Below are positions 1 to 6,116 of a stretch of 10,760 nucleotides of DNA, piece by piece. The translations under genes and the position numbers were made by a program. Under the pieces are notes generated by a model. The model was not told the DNA's origin. It worked only from the letters and a program-made list of their open reading frames with translations, and did not search any database. The stretch is from O2-02-FULL-42-9 sp038043025 (GTDB lineage Bacteria; Pseudomonadota; Gammaproteobacteria; UBA12402), in assembly GCA_038043025.1 (NCBI GenBank), contig JBBTCW010000065.1:1-10760 (forward strand), given 5' to 3'. The first letter of the stretch is position 1; every line of letters starts with the position of its first letter.

Positions 1-6
1 TCCTGG

Positions 7-47
7 ATTCCGGACATTGTTGCGCAACGGCGCAACAATTCCGGAAT
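7..47. repeat. 35-nt palindromic repeat, copy 1
   Basis: A near-perfect hairpin. The left arm is 7-25, the tetraloop AACG is 26-29 and the right arm is 30-47, with only C15 unpaired. The 35-nt core (10-44) is related to the element at 9511-9545 read on the other strand: same length, same loop, same GCGC closing stem. No T-run follows on either strand, so it is not a classical Rho-independent terminator. It resembles REP/BIME-type intergenic palindromes that sit at gene 3' ends. Whether it is mobile, an mRNA stabiliser or a protein-binding site cannot be told from the window. Confidence 0.75.
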
Positions 48-97
48 GACGATAGTGTTAAGTCGGTCTCAGCGCAGGGGTACAGGTATGTCTCACC

Positions 98-123
98 TCA
101 GAGGACGCAAAACGTTCCTCTGA
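98..123. repeat. Short inverted repeat (8-bp arms)
   Basis: TCAGAGGA at 98-105 is repeated inverted as TCCTCTGA at 116-123, with a 10-nt loop. The CCTC/GAGG theme recurs in the 17-bp direct repeats at 182-198 and 272-288. No gene is associated and no T-tract follows; the function is unknown. Confidence 0.5.
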
Positions 124-181
124 TTCTAAACAATCTGTTTTCTTCCTCACTCATCCCATTCTAACAATGAATACCAGCTTA

Positions 182-288
182 CCTCTGAGCTGAGGATTGT
201 AAGATATGGCCATCCATGGCCAGGCGTTCGCGCGACTGCGACATGCCACTGGCATGTCGGTTCGCGCTCACCCTCTGAGCTGAGGATT
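182..288. repeat. Hairpin unit bracketed by 17-bp direct repeats
   Basis: The exact 17-mer CCTCTGAGCTGAGGATT occurs at 182-198 and 272-288 in the same orientation. Between them lies a long hairpin: outer arms GCGCGA 230-235 and TCGCGC 262-267, then inner arms CGACATGCCA 239-248 and TGGCATGTCG 250-259. Two TGGCCA palindromes also sit in the spacer, around 207-222. The arrangement could be a small palindromic element inserted with, or next to, a duplication of flanking sequence, or simply a composite repeat array. There is no open reading frame in it. Confidence 0.6.
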
Positions 289-313
289 TATTTATAGCTG
301 AGGATCTATTTAT
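278..313. repeat. 18-bp tandem duplication at the 3' end of bamD
   Basis: Positions 278-295 and 296-313 are adjacent copies of AGCTGAGGATNTATTTAT that differ at one base. The second copy contains the last bamD codons and its stop codon (TAG, complement of 306-308). The first copy is therefore a duplicate of the gene's end lying just downstream. The 10-nt head AGCTGAGGAT also occurs at 188-197. Confidence 0.7.
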
Positions 314-1046
314 AATTCGTCTTCAGCACTTTCAATGCACCCTCTGCTTGTGCATCTAAATTCAACGCACGATAAGATTTTACCATCACGTTCAATGCAT
401 CTGGTACAGAAGTGCTGCCTTGATAATGTTTCACAATATCATTCGCACGATTCGCTGCGGCTACATACGCTTTATGATCAACGTAATAATGGGCGATGCT
501 TAATTCATGTCGCGCCAATATATTGCGAATGTGAATCATACGCTGTCTTGCATCGGATGCGTATTGACTGTTCGGAAAATAATGAATCAGCCGATTAAAA
601 TCACTAAACGCTTGCCGTAAACTCGCTAAATCACGTTCAGCAAAATCCACACCAAAATAACGTTCGATCGATCCATGGTTTTGATCATATTCCATCATGC
701 CGCGCATGTAATACGCGTAATCGACATTTTTCTCACGTGGGTATAAATGAATATATTCATCCGCAGCCGCTAACGCGGATGACGTATCATCGTTTTTATA
801 ATAGGAATAAATCATATCGAGATGCGCTTGCTCTGTATATTGTCCAAACGGATAACGCGCTTCTAATGTTTCAAAATATTGAACGGATTGATCATACTTG
901 CCATCGAGCATGGCATTTTGCCCATTTTTAAATAATTGTGCTTCACTCGCTGTTGGGAACATCGTTGCCGGATCCGTGCTCGTCGATTGACAGCCGCCAA
1001 TAAAAGCCACTGATAATAACAAAACAAGACCGTATCGTAATTTCAT
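306..1046 (-). CDS. bamD: Outer-membrane protein assembly factor BamD (lipoprotein)
   Basis: BamD is the essential lipoprotein partner of BamA in the machine that folds beta-barrel proteins into the outer membrane. The precursor has a Lys/Arg start, a hydrophobic stretch and the lipobox I-G-G-C, with Cys19 the lipidated residue. Gln follows the Cys rather than Asp, consistent with outer-membrane sorting. The rest is helical tetratricopeptide-type sequence typical of the family, with motifs such as ARYPFG and an HYFPNSQYA repeat. Length (246 aa) matches the family. I place the start at the ATG at 1046 because GGTGAG lies 5 nt upstream; a GTG two codons earlier (1052) is possible but overlaps that ribosome site. 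In E. coli bamD is directly divergent from rluD; here a toxin-antitoxin pair lies between. The gap to the toxin gene upstream is 92 nt, with no evident terminator. Confidence 0.95.
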   Translation of the reverse strand: MKLRYGLVLLLSVAFIGGCQSTSTDPATMFPTASEAQLFKNGQNAMLDGKYDQSVQYFETLEARYPFGQYTEQAHLDMIYSYYKNDDTSSALAAADEYIHLYPREKNVDYAYYMRGMMEYDQNHGSIERYFGVDFAERDLASLRQAFSDFNRLIHYFPNSQYASDARQRMIHIRNILARHELSIAHYYVDHKAYVAAANRANDIVKHYQGSTSVPDALNVMVKSYRALNLDAQAEGALKVLKTNYK

Positions 1047-1058
1047 AAGCACTCACCA

Positions 1059-1087
1059 TTGATAAATAGATGACAGCAATCTATCAA
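1059..1087. other. Imperfect hairpin upstream of bamD
   Basis: TAGAT 1068-1072 pairs with ATCTA 1080-1084, and TTGA 1059-1062 with TCAA 1084-1087, with a bulge on the left arm. It lies 13 nt from the bamD start codon, between the toxin stop and bamD. It could be a leader hairpin or part of a control site. It has no T-tract on the minus strand, so I do not call it a terminator. Confidence 0.3.
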
Positions 1088-1138
1088 GATACTCGACATG
1101 ACGCAAGCCTTCTTCTGTAAAAATAGTGTGCAAAAAGC

Positions 1139-1537
1139 TCACGCACTTGGCATATCGCACAATGAAGAGGCTTTGCACAAGACGCGGTCAAAGGTCGCTG
1201 TCTCTGCGCCCTTTGCCAATTTGCCATCCATGGTAATCAAACAATCTGCAAAACTCACGTTATGTTTGGCATATAAATCCAGTGCAGCTATCAAAATATG
1301 CCGATTACCAATATCCGCACCTTGAAGATGAATAATTTTATCCAAAATTTCTATAATCTTTTGTTTAGTAAATGCCTTACTTTTCAACAACCAAGCCAAT
1401 TCTAAAACGACATAAGATGAGATATATAAGTCCCCTTTTTGTGCATGTTCTAATAGAAATTTTTTGGAAATTTTACTTTGTTTTTCATCATCATCTAAAA
1501 TAACGCGCGCTAAAATATTGGTATCAACTGAAATCAC
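1139..1537 (-). CDS. PIN-domain ribonuclease toxin, VapC-like
   Basis: A 132-aa single PIN domain, the fold of VapC toxins, which are Mg2+-dependent endoribonucleases that block translation by cutting tRNA or rRNA. The four expected acidic residues are visible: Asp5 in SVDTNIL, Glu46 in VVLELAWLL, Asp98 in SFADCLI and Asp117 in TFDRV. The active site therefore looks intact. The start is GTG at 1537 and overlaps the antitoxin stop by 4 nt (GTGA), so translation is probably coupled to antitoxin synthesis, as is usual for such pairs. The gene looks more AT-rich than neighbouring genes by eye, which fits acquisition by transfer, but I did not compute it. Its RNA target cannot be inferred. Confidence 0.88.
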   Translation of the reverse strand: MISVDTNILARVILDDDEKQSKISKKFLLEHAQKGDLYISSYVVLELAWLLKSKAFTKQKIIEILDKIIHLQGADIGNRHILIAALDLYAKHNVSFADCLITMDGKLAKGAETATFDRVLCKASSLCDMPSA

Positions 1538-1812
1538 GACTGTTTTGTCCTATTATCTTCTTTCTCAACGAGACCCGAAATTGCGTCATCGTCGCTAATG
1601 TTGCTTTGCTGCTTTTTATCTTGTTTTCCAATATCAAAAATTGATTGCATCGACTGTTGCACGGGAGATAAAGAAAGCGTATGGTGTTTTTTGTGATATT
1701 CAATTAACACTTTGCTCCCTGCTTCCAATCCGACCGCTATACGAAGTTCCTTCGGTATAGCAATCTGCCCCTTGGATGAAACGGTAATAATGGCAGATGA
1801 CTTTTCAGACAT
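1534..1812 (-). CDS. AbrB/MazE-type antitoxin, VapB-like
   Basis: A 92-aa protein with an N-terminal SpoVT/AbrB swapped-hairpin DNA-binding domain (about residues 6-47). The family signature is V-S-S-K-G-Q-I-A-I-P-K-E-L-R, followed by G-L-E-A-G-S-K-V. The C-terminal half is polar, rich in Gln, Lys and Asp, and probably disordered until it wraps the toxin, as in other antitoxins. The start is placed at the ATG at 1812, which has AAGGA 8 nt upstream; the GTG at 1818 would leave only 2 nt. It is the first gene of the operon. It should neutralise the PIN toxin and repress its own promoter through the inverted repeat at 1828-1855. Confidence 0.85.
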   Translation of the reverse strand: MSEKSSAIITVSSKGQIAIPKELRIAVGLEAGSKVLIEYHKKHHTLSLSPVQQSMQSIFDIGKQDKKQQSNISDDDAISGLVEKEDNRTKQS

Positions 1813-1827
1813 AATCACATTCCTTCT

Positions 1828-1855
1828 GGTAAGACGTAAGAATTATAGTCTTACC
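1828..1855. promoter_or_regulatory. Probable antitoxin operator (inverted repeat)
   Basis: GGTAAGAC at 1828-1835 is repeated inverted as GTCTTACC at 1848-1855, a perfect 8-bp dyad separated by 12 bp. The arms flank the -10 box of the toxin-antitoxin promoter: one is in the -35/-10 spacer, the other at the predicted transcription start. This is the layout expected for autorepression by an AbrB-type antitoxin dimer. The binding itself is inferred. Confidence 0.6.
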
Positions 1856-1870
1856 TTGACCGATTATCAA
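1842..1870 (-). promoter_or_regulatory. Sigma-70 promoter of the toxin-antitoxin operon
   Basis: Read on the minus strand: TTGATA (complement of 1865-1870), a 17-nt spacer, then a consensus TATAAT (complement of 1842-1847). Start of transcription is predicted near 1835, about 22 nt before the antitoxin ATG. With no clear terminator after the toxin gene, this promoter may also read into bamD. Confidence 0.7.
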
Positions 1871-1884
1871 GAGACACCGATAAA
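1856..1884 (+). promoter_or_regulatory. Candidate promoter for the rluD operon
   Basis: TTGACC at 1856-1861 is followed after 17 nt by GATAAA at 1879-1884, which would start transcription near 1891 and leave a leader of about 40 nt. It overlaps the divergent toxin-antitoxin promoter. A competing possibility is the perfect TATAAT at 1921-1926, which has no good -35 and lies only 5 nt before the rluD ATG. Confidence 0.4.
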
Positions 1885-1931
1885 AGATTAGGGAAATAAG
1901 GATTTTTCAGAAAGAACCGTTATAATAGCAC

Positions 1932-2888
1932 ATGACATCAAATATCAACCACACAATTCAGATCCCGCCTGAATATAGAGATAAGCGCATTGATCAGGCA
2001 CTCGCCCTGTTGTTGCCGGACTATTCTCGATCGCGTCTCAAAACCTGGCTGGATCATGGGCAAATTTCGATCGATGGAAAACACTGGCGTCCAAAAGACA
2101 AAGTGCAGGGCAATGAAACGGTCGTGATTGACGCGAAATTAGAGGAAACACTGATCGATAAGCCGGAAAATATTCCGCTCAATATCGTTTATGAAGATAA
2201 CGATATTTTAGTCATTAACAAGACCATCGGAATGGTTGTGCATCCTGCCGTGGGTAATCGCAACAATACCTTGCTAAACGCGCTTCTGCATCACGCGCCT
2301 GCCTTGGCAGAATTGCCACGCGCGGGTATTGTGCATCGATTGGATAAAGGAACCAGCGGTCTACTCGTTATTACCAAAACACTGCAAGCGCATATGTTTT
2401 TGGTCAAAGAACTTAAAGAACATAAGGTCTTACGCGAATACGAAGCGATTGTGTTGGGCAACATGATCAGTGGCGGAACTGTCAATGCACCCATCGGTCG
2501 ACATCCCACAAAACGCACGCTCATGGCTATCGCTGAAAACGGCAAATCCGCTATCACACATTATCGCATTATCGAACGTTTTCGTGCGCACACGCATTTA
2601 AAAGTTCAATTAGAAACGGGACGCACGCATCAAATTCGCGTACATATGGCGCATATTCAACATCCCATTGTCGGAGACAGTACATATGGCGGTCGAATTA
2701 AATTACCCAAAGGTGCCTCGGCCAAATTAATTGAAACTTTACGACAATTTAAGCATCCGGCCTTGCACGCACGTCGATTGACCTTGATCCACCCTGCGAC
2801 AAAAGAATCCATGACATTTAATGCCGATACCCCCATTGACTTCCAAAATTTGGCGAGTATGTTACACACCGATACACAAGAACATTAA
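1932..2888 (+). CDS. rluD: 23S rRNA pseudouridine synthase RluD
   Basis: RluD converts three uridines of helix 69 of 23S rRNA (1911, 1915 and 1917 in E. coli) to pseudouridine, aiding late 50S assembly and termination. The 318-aa protein has an N-terminal S4 RNA-binding domain (about residues 17-75, with D-Y-S-R-S-R-L-K) and the RluA-type catalytic domain. The active-site motif is H-R-L-D-K-G-T-S-G, with catalytic Asp138. The RTHQIRVHMAH motif follows further on. Length and motifs match E. coli RluD (326 aa). There is no good ribosome-binding site before the ATG, and an in-frame TAG just upstream (1926-1928) rules out a longer start. It leads a five-gene plus-strand run and is followed by pgeF after 8 nt, the conserved order. 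Confidence 0.95.
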   Translation: MTSNINHTIQIPPEYRDKRIDQALALLLPDYSRSRLKTWLDHGQISIDGKHWRPKDKVQGNETVVIDAKLEETLIDKPENIPLNIVYEDNDILVINKTIGMVVHPAVGNRNNTLLNALLHHAPALAELPRAGIVHRLDKGTSGLLVITKTLQAHMFLVKELKEHKVLREYEAIVLGNMISGGTVNAPIGRHPTKRTLMAIAENGKSAITHYRIIERFRAHTHLKVQLETGRTHQIRVHMAHIQHPIVGDSTYGGRIKLPKGASAKLIETLRQFKHPALHARRLTLIHPATKESMTFNADTPIDFQNLASMLHTDTQEH

Positions 2889-2896
2889 GTGATCAT

Positions 2897-3628
2897 ATGA
2901 CATTAGAGTTTATTCGACCCGATTGGTCTGCGCCAAAAAATATACACGCTGCCACAACGACACGCATAGGCGGCACAAGCCTAGCGCCTTTTGATAGCCT
3001 AAATTTAGCGGATCATGTCGGCGATGATCTAAACGCCGTTCTACAAAACCGCACTTTATTACAGCAATCTCTAAACTTACCGAGCGAACCGAACTGGCTG
3101 ACGCAAACACATAGCACCCGCGTACTTCACTTACCCTTTGATCAAAACCGCGACGCAGATGCGAGCTTCACAACAGAAAAAAACGTTATTTGTTCGGTGC
3201 TTACAGCTGATTGTTTGCCTATTTTATTATGCGATAATGCCGGCACTGAAATCGCTGCAGTGCATGCTGGCTGGCGAGGTTTGGCGGATGGTATTATTGG
3301 AAATACACTAAAAAACTTCACCGCATCACCCAAAGAACTCATGGCCTGGATTGGCCCTGCCATTTGTCGAAATAAATTCGAAATCGACGACTCGGTAAGA
3401 CGAGTGTTTATGCATAATCATATCGAAAGCGCAGAAGCGTTTGTCCCGTCGAAACCCGATCATTGGTTTTTAGACTTAGTACAAATTGCTCGCATACAGC
3501 TCAAAATGCTAGGTGTTACTCATATTTATGGCGGTAAATATTGCACCTATAGCGATGCGAATCGTTTTTTCTCCTATCGACGCAACCCAGAAACAGGACG
3601 GATCGCGACGTTGATCTGGATGTCTTAG
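2897..3628 (+). CDS. pgeF: Peptidoglycan editing factor PgeF (YfiH, laccase-domain family)
   Basis: PgeF of E. coli removes mis-incorporated L-Ser from the peptidoglycan precursor UDP-MurNAc, keeping the stem peptide at L-Ala; family members are also annotated as polyphenol oxidases. The 243-aa protein shows the family's metal-site motifs: Q-T-H-S (His72), T-A-D-C-L-P (Cys106) and H-A-G-W-R-G (His123). It also has G-P-A-I-C and an F-F-S-Y-R-R motif near the C-terminus. Length is that of the E. coli protein. It starts 8 nt after rluD, and translation is probably coupled because the Shine-Dalgarno is weak. In E. coli the next gene is clpB; here it is a periplasmic protease. Confidence 0.92.
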   Translation: MTLEFIRPDWSAPKNIHAATTTRIGGTSLAPFDSLNLADHVGDDLNAVLQNRTLLQQSLNLPSEPNWLTQTHSTRVLHLPFDQNRDADASFTTEKNVICSVLTADCLPILLCDNAGTEIAAVHAGWRGLADGIIGNTLKNFTASPKELMAWIGPAICRNKFEIDDSVRRVFMHNHIESAEAFVPSKPDHWFLDLVQIARIQLKMLGVTHIYGGKYCTYSDANRFFSYRRNPETGRIATLIWMS

Positions 3629-3658
3629 ACCGCGGAATAACGAAAGAGGAACAACTTC

Positions 3659-5014
3659 ATGAAAACAAAATCTATCTTAATCGCCTTTTTCACTTTAGTG
3701 GTCATCACAACGGCCAGCGCAAAAATTCCAGTGTCGCTGATACAAGCGCAACAGCCTTCTATGGCAAACATGCTGAAAAAAACAATGCCCGCAGTTGTTA
3801 ACATTCGCACGGAAGGCGAAATCCCTTTTCTCAATGACAAATTTTTAGAAAAGCAATTACAAAATGATTCGCACCCTATCATTCCAAAAGATCCTCATTT
3901 TGCCGGCATCGGCTCCGGTGTTATTGTCAACGCAAAAAAAGGTCTTATTCTAACAAATGCACATGTCATTGATTTAGCGAAAACAGTGGTAGTGACATTA
4001 AATGATGGGCGGCATTTTCGAGCAAAACCCATCGGATTCGACAACGAATCGGATATTGCTGTCATTCAAATCGACGCGAAAAATTTAACCGCGGTGCCCA
4101 TGGGTGATTCTAATGGCGTGCAAGTGGGCGATTTTGTGGCGGCGATTGGCAGTCCATTTGGACTGAATCAAAGTGTCAGTTCCGGCATTGTTAGCGCAAT
4201 TCATCGCGGCGATTTAGGGATAGAAGGATTGGAAAACTTTATTCAAACTGATGCGCCGATTAATGTCGGCAATTCCGGCGGCGCACTGGTGAATGTGCAA
4301 GGGAAACTCATTGGCATTAACACCGCATTGATTTCTAATTCAGGGGGGAATGTCGGCATCGGCTTTGCCATTCCAATCAATATGGCACAAAACATCATGC
4401 AACAACTGTTAAAATTCGGTCAGGTGCATCGTGGGTTAATGGGCGTACTCGTTCAAACACTTTCGCCCGATTTAGCGAGCGCCTTTGACGTACCGAATCA
4501 ACAGGGCGCCGTGGTCACACAAGTCATCCCCTATTCACCCGCAGCAAAAGCCGGGATAAAAATTGGCGACATTATCACTAAAATTAATGGCGACAACGTT
4601 CAAAACAATAGCGATATTCACAATGCCGTCGGCCTATTGCGCATGGGTAGCCGTGTAAAACTTGAGATATTACGCGATACAAAAACGCTATCGATACAAA
4701 TAGCTACCGTCAATCCCGAAGACAGCGAAATAAGCGCCCAGCAAGCCGATCCCTACTTGTATGGCACAGAATTAAAGGAAATTCGTCAACAAGACCCCAT
4801 CAATGGCTATATCCAAGGGGTAAAAATACTGAGCATAAAAGATTATAGCGCCGCCGCTATTGCAGGATTACGCCCAGATGATATCATTATCTCCGCCGAT
4901 CATACGAGCACGGCCTCTATTCCGGCATTATTAACGATTGCAGATAAAAATAAAAATGGTTTGTTGCTGAATATATTACGCAAAGGAGGCGCGGCATTTG
5001 TCGTCATCAAATAG
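3659..5014 (+). CDS. degQ: Periplasmic serine protease/chaperone, DegQ/DegP (HtrA) family
   Basis: HtrA proteases degrade or refold damaged proteins in the periplasm. This 451-aa protein has a signal peptide ending at Ala-Ser-Ala (about residue 21). A trypsin-like domain follows with the full triad His102 (TNAHVI), Asp132 (SDIAVI) and Ser206 (GNSGGAL). Then come two PDZ domains (about 258-350 and 370-451); R-G-L-M-G-V marks the start of the first. Length (E. coli DegQ 455 aa, DegP 474) and the short LA-loop region around 54-80 favour DegQ over DegP, but assignment within the family is uncertain. AGAGGAA lies 7 nt before the ATG. The gap to pgeF is 30 nt and to the efflux adaptor 8 nt, so all are probably cotranscribed. 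I see no sigma-E-like promoter in the short gap before it. Confidence 0.9.
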   Translation: MKTKSILIAFFTLVVITTASAKIPVSLIQAQQPSMANMLKKTMPAVVNIRTEGEIPFLNDKFLEKQLQNDSHPIIPKDPHFAGIGSGVIVNAKKGLILTNAHVIDLAKTVVVTLNDGRHFRAKPIGFDNESDIAVIQIDAKNLTAVPMGDSNGVQVGDFVAAIGSPFGLNQSVSSGIVSAIHRGDLGIEGLENFIQTDAPINVGNSGGALVNVQGKLIGINTALISNSGGNVGIGFAIPINMAQNIMQQLLKFGQVHRGLMGVLVQTLSPDLASAFDVPNQQGAVVTQVIPYSPAAKAGIKIGDIITKINGDNVQNNSDIHNAVGLLRMGSRVKLEILRDTKTLSIQIATVNPEDSEISAQQADPYLYGTELKEIRQQDPINGYIQGVKILSIKDYSAAAIAGLRPDDIIISADHTSTASIPALLTIADKNKNGLLLNILRKGGAAFVVIK

Positions 5015-5022
5015 GAATAACA

Positions 5023-6111
5023 ATGAAGAAATGTAAATTAATAAAATTAATAAAAATAGCCATTCTCTTCGCCATTTTGCTGCTCGTCATTGGTTATATC
5101 GTCAAACATTTTTACCGCACAGCAAACACAGCCGATGGTTTTCAAATGCCGCCGATCGTCGTCGAGAGCACGCCCGTGATACAAAAAAATTGGCAGCCCA
5201 GCATTGAAACTGTTGGATCGCTGGTTGCTTATAACGGGATGACGTTAACCGCCGAAACCACCGGTCGTGTCACCGCCATTTATTTCAAGTCAGGTAATTT
5301 TGTCAAACAAGGTACGCCGCTGATACAACTCGATGATGCATTGATTCGCACGCAACTACAAGAAGCGCAAGCAGAACTCAATTTGAGCGAAGCCGATTAC
5401 CAACGTTACTCAACACTCTATAAACAACATATTGTTTCTCAAGCAGATTTTGATAAAGCAACCGCAACGCGCAAAGTCAATCAAGCAAAAGCCGATAACT
5501 TACAAGCACAAGAAAAGCAAACCTTAATTAAAGCCCCCTTCGACGGTAACATCGGCATTGCACATGTCAGTGTCGGCAGCTATTTGACGCCGGGGCAACC
5601 CATCGCGGATTTTCAAGCGCTTGACCCTATTCTAGTAAATTTTGATATTCCAGAAGCGTCTGCATTACAACTTCGCATTGGCAATAAAATACAGCTCACA
5701 AGCCCGGCTGCAAAAGGTGTTTATCAAGGCAAAATCACAGCGTTTAATTCTAAATTAGACATCGACACACGCACACTAGAAATACAAGGTGAAATCGGCA
5801 ATACACAACATCAATTATTACCCGGCATGTTTGTCACCGTCACCGCTTTTATTGGCACACCACAGCCTGTCTTCATCATCCCACAAACGGCGGTGAGTTA
5901 TTCCGATAAAGGTGATTATGTCTACCGCATCGTCAAAAACAAAGCGGTTAACACCCCAATAACGCTGGGTGAAAAATTATCGAACAATCAAGTCATTATC
6001 ACCCAAGGTTTGAACGCAAAAGATTCTGTGATTATTGGTGGCCAGGTTAAACTGCAAGATGGTGCTGCCGTAATCGAAGCCAATAAATTACAATCGCCAC
6101 CCACAGGATAA
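5023..6111 (+). CDS. RND efflux periplasmic adaptor (membrane fusion protein)
   Basis: This adaptor links an inner-membrane RND pump to an outer-membrane channel. The 362-aa protein has a Lys-rich N-terminus and one membrane anchor (about 9-28) instead of a lipobox. A barrel-sandwich (lipoyl-like) half-motif around 74-104 is followed by an alpha-hairpin coiled coil (about 105-165). The returning lipoyl half has I-K-A-P-F-D-G (about 169-175). Beta-barrel and membrane-proximal domains follow, with L-P-G-M-F-V and P-Q-T-A-V. The hairpin carries the R-x3-L-x6-S motif (Arg128, Leu132, Ser139), known from TolC-dependent adaptors. The ribosome site AGGAA overlaps the stop codon of the protease gene, and the pump gene follows after 5 nt. 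Substrates cannot be inferred. Confidence 0.92.
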   Translation: MKKCKLIKLIKIAILFAILLLVIGYIVKHFYRTANTADGFQMPPIVVESTPVIQKNWQPSIETVGSLVAYNGMTLTAETTGRVTAIYFKSGNFVKQGTPLIQLDDALIRTQLQEAQAELNLSEADYQRYSTLYKQHIVSQADFDKATATRKVNQAKADNLQAQEKQTLIKAPFDGNIGIAHVSVGSYLTPGQPIADFQALDPILVNFDIPEASALQLRIGNKIQLTSPAAKGVYQGKITAFNSKLDIDTRTLEIQGEIGNTQHQLLPGMFVTVTAFIGTPQPVFIIPQTAVSYSDKGDYVYRIVKNKAVNTPITLGEKLSNNQVIITQGLNAKDSVIIGGQVKLQDGAAVIEANKLQSPPTG

Positions 6112-6116
6112 CGTTA

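Noticed and set aside
7..47. Rho-independent terminator for bamD or the upstream neighbour
   Set aside because: The stem is strong, but no T-run follows on either strand, and bamD ends about 260 nt away. It is better described as a palindromic repeat.
1..305. CRISPR array or attachment site in the repeat-rich left end
   Set aside because: Repeats are of different kinds, spacing is irregular, there are only two or three copies, and no integrase or cas gene is present.
335..598. Plus-strand reading frame of 87 codons
   Set aside because: It lies wholly inside bamD on the other strand, has no family features, and bamD is certain.
1098..1325. Plus-strand reading frame of 75 codons between bamD and the antitoxin
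   Set aside because: It runs antisense to the PIN toxin gene, lacks a convincing ribosome site, and the toxin has an intact active site.
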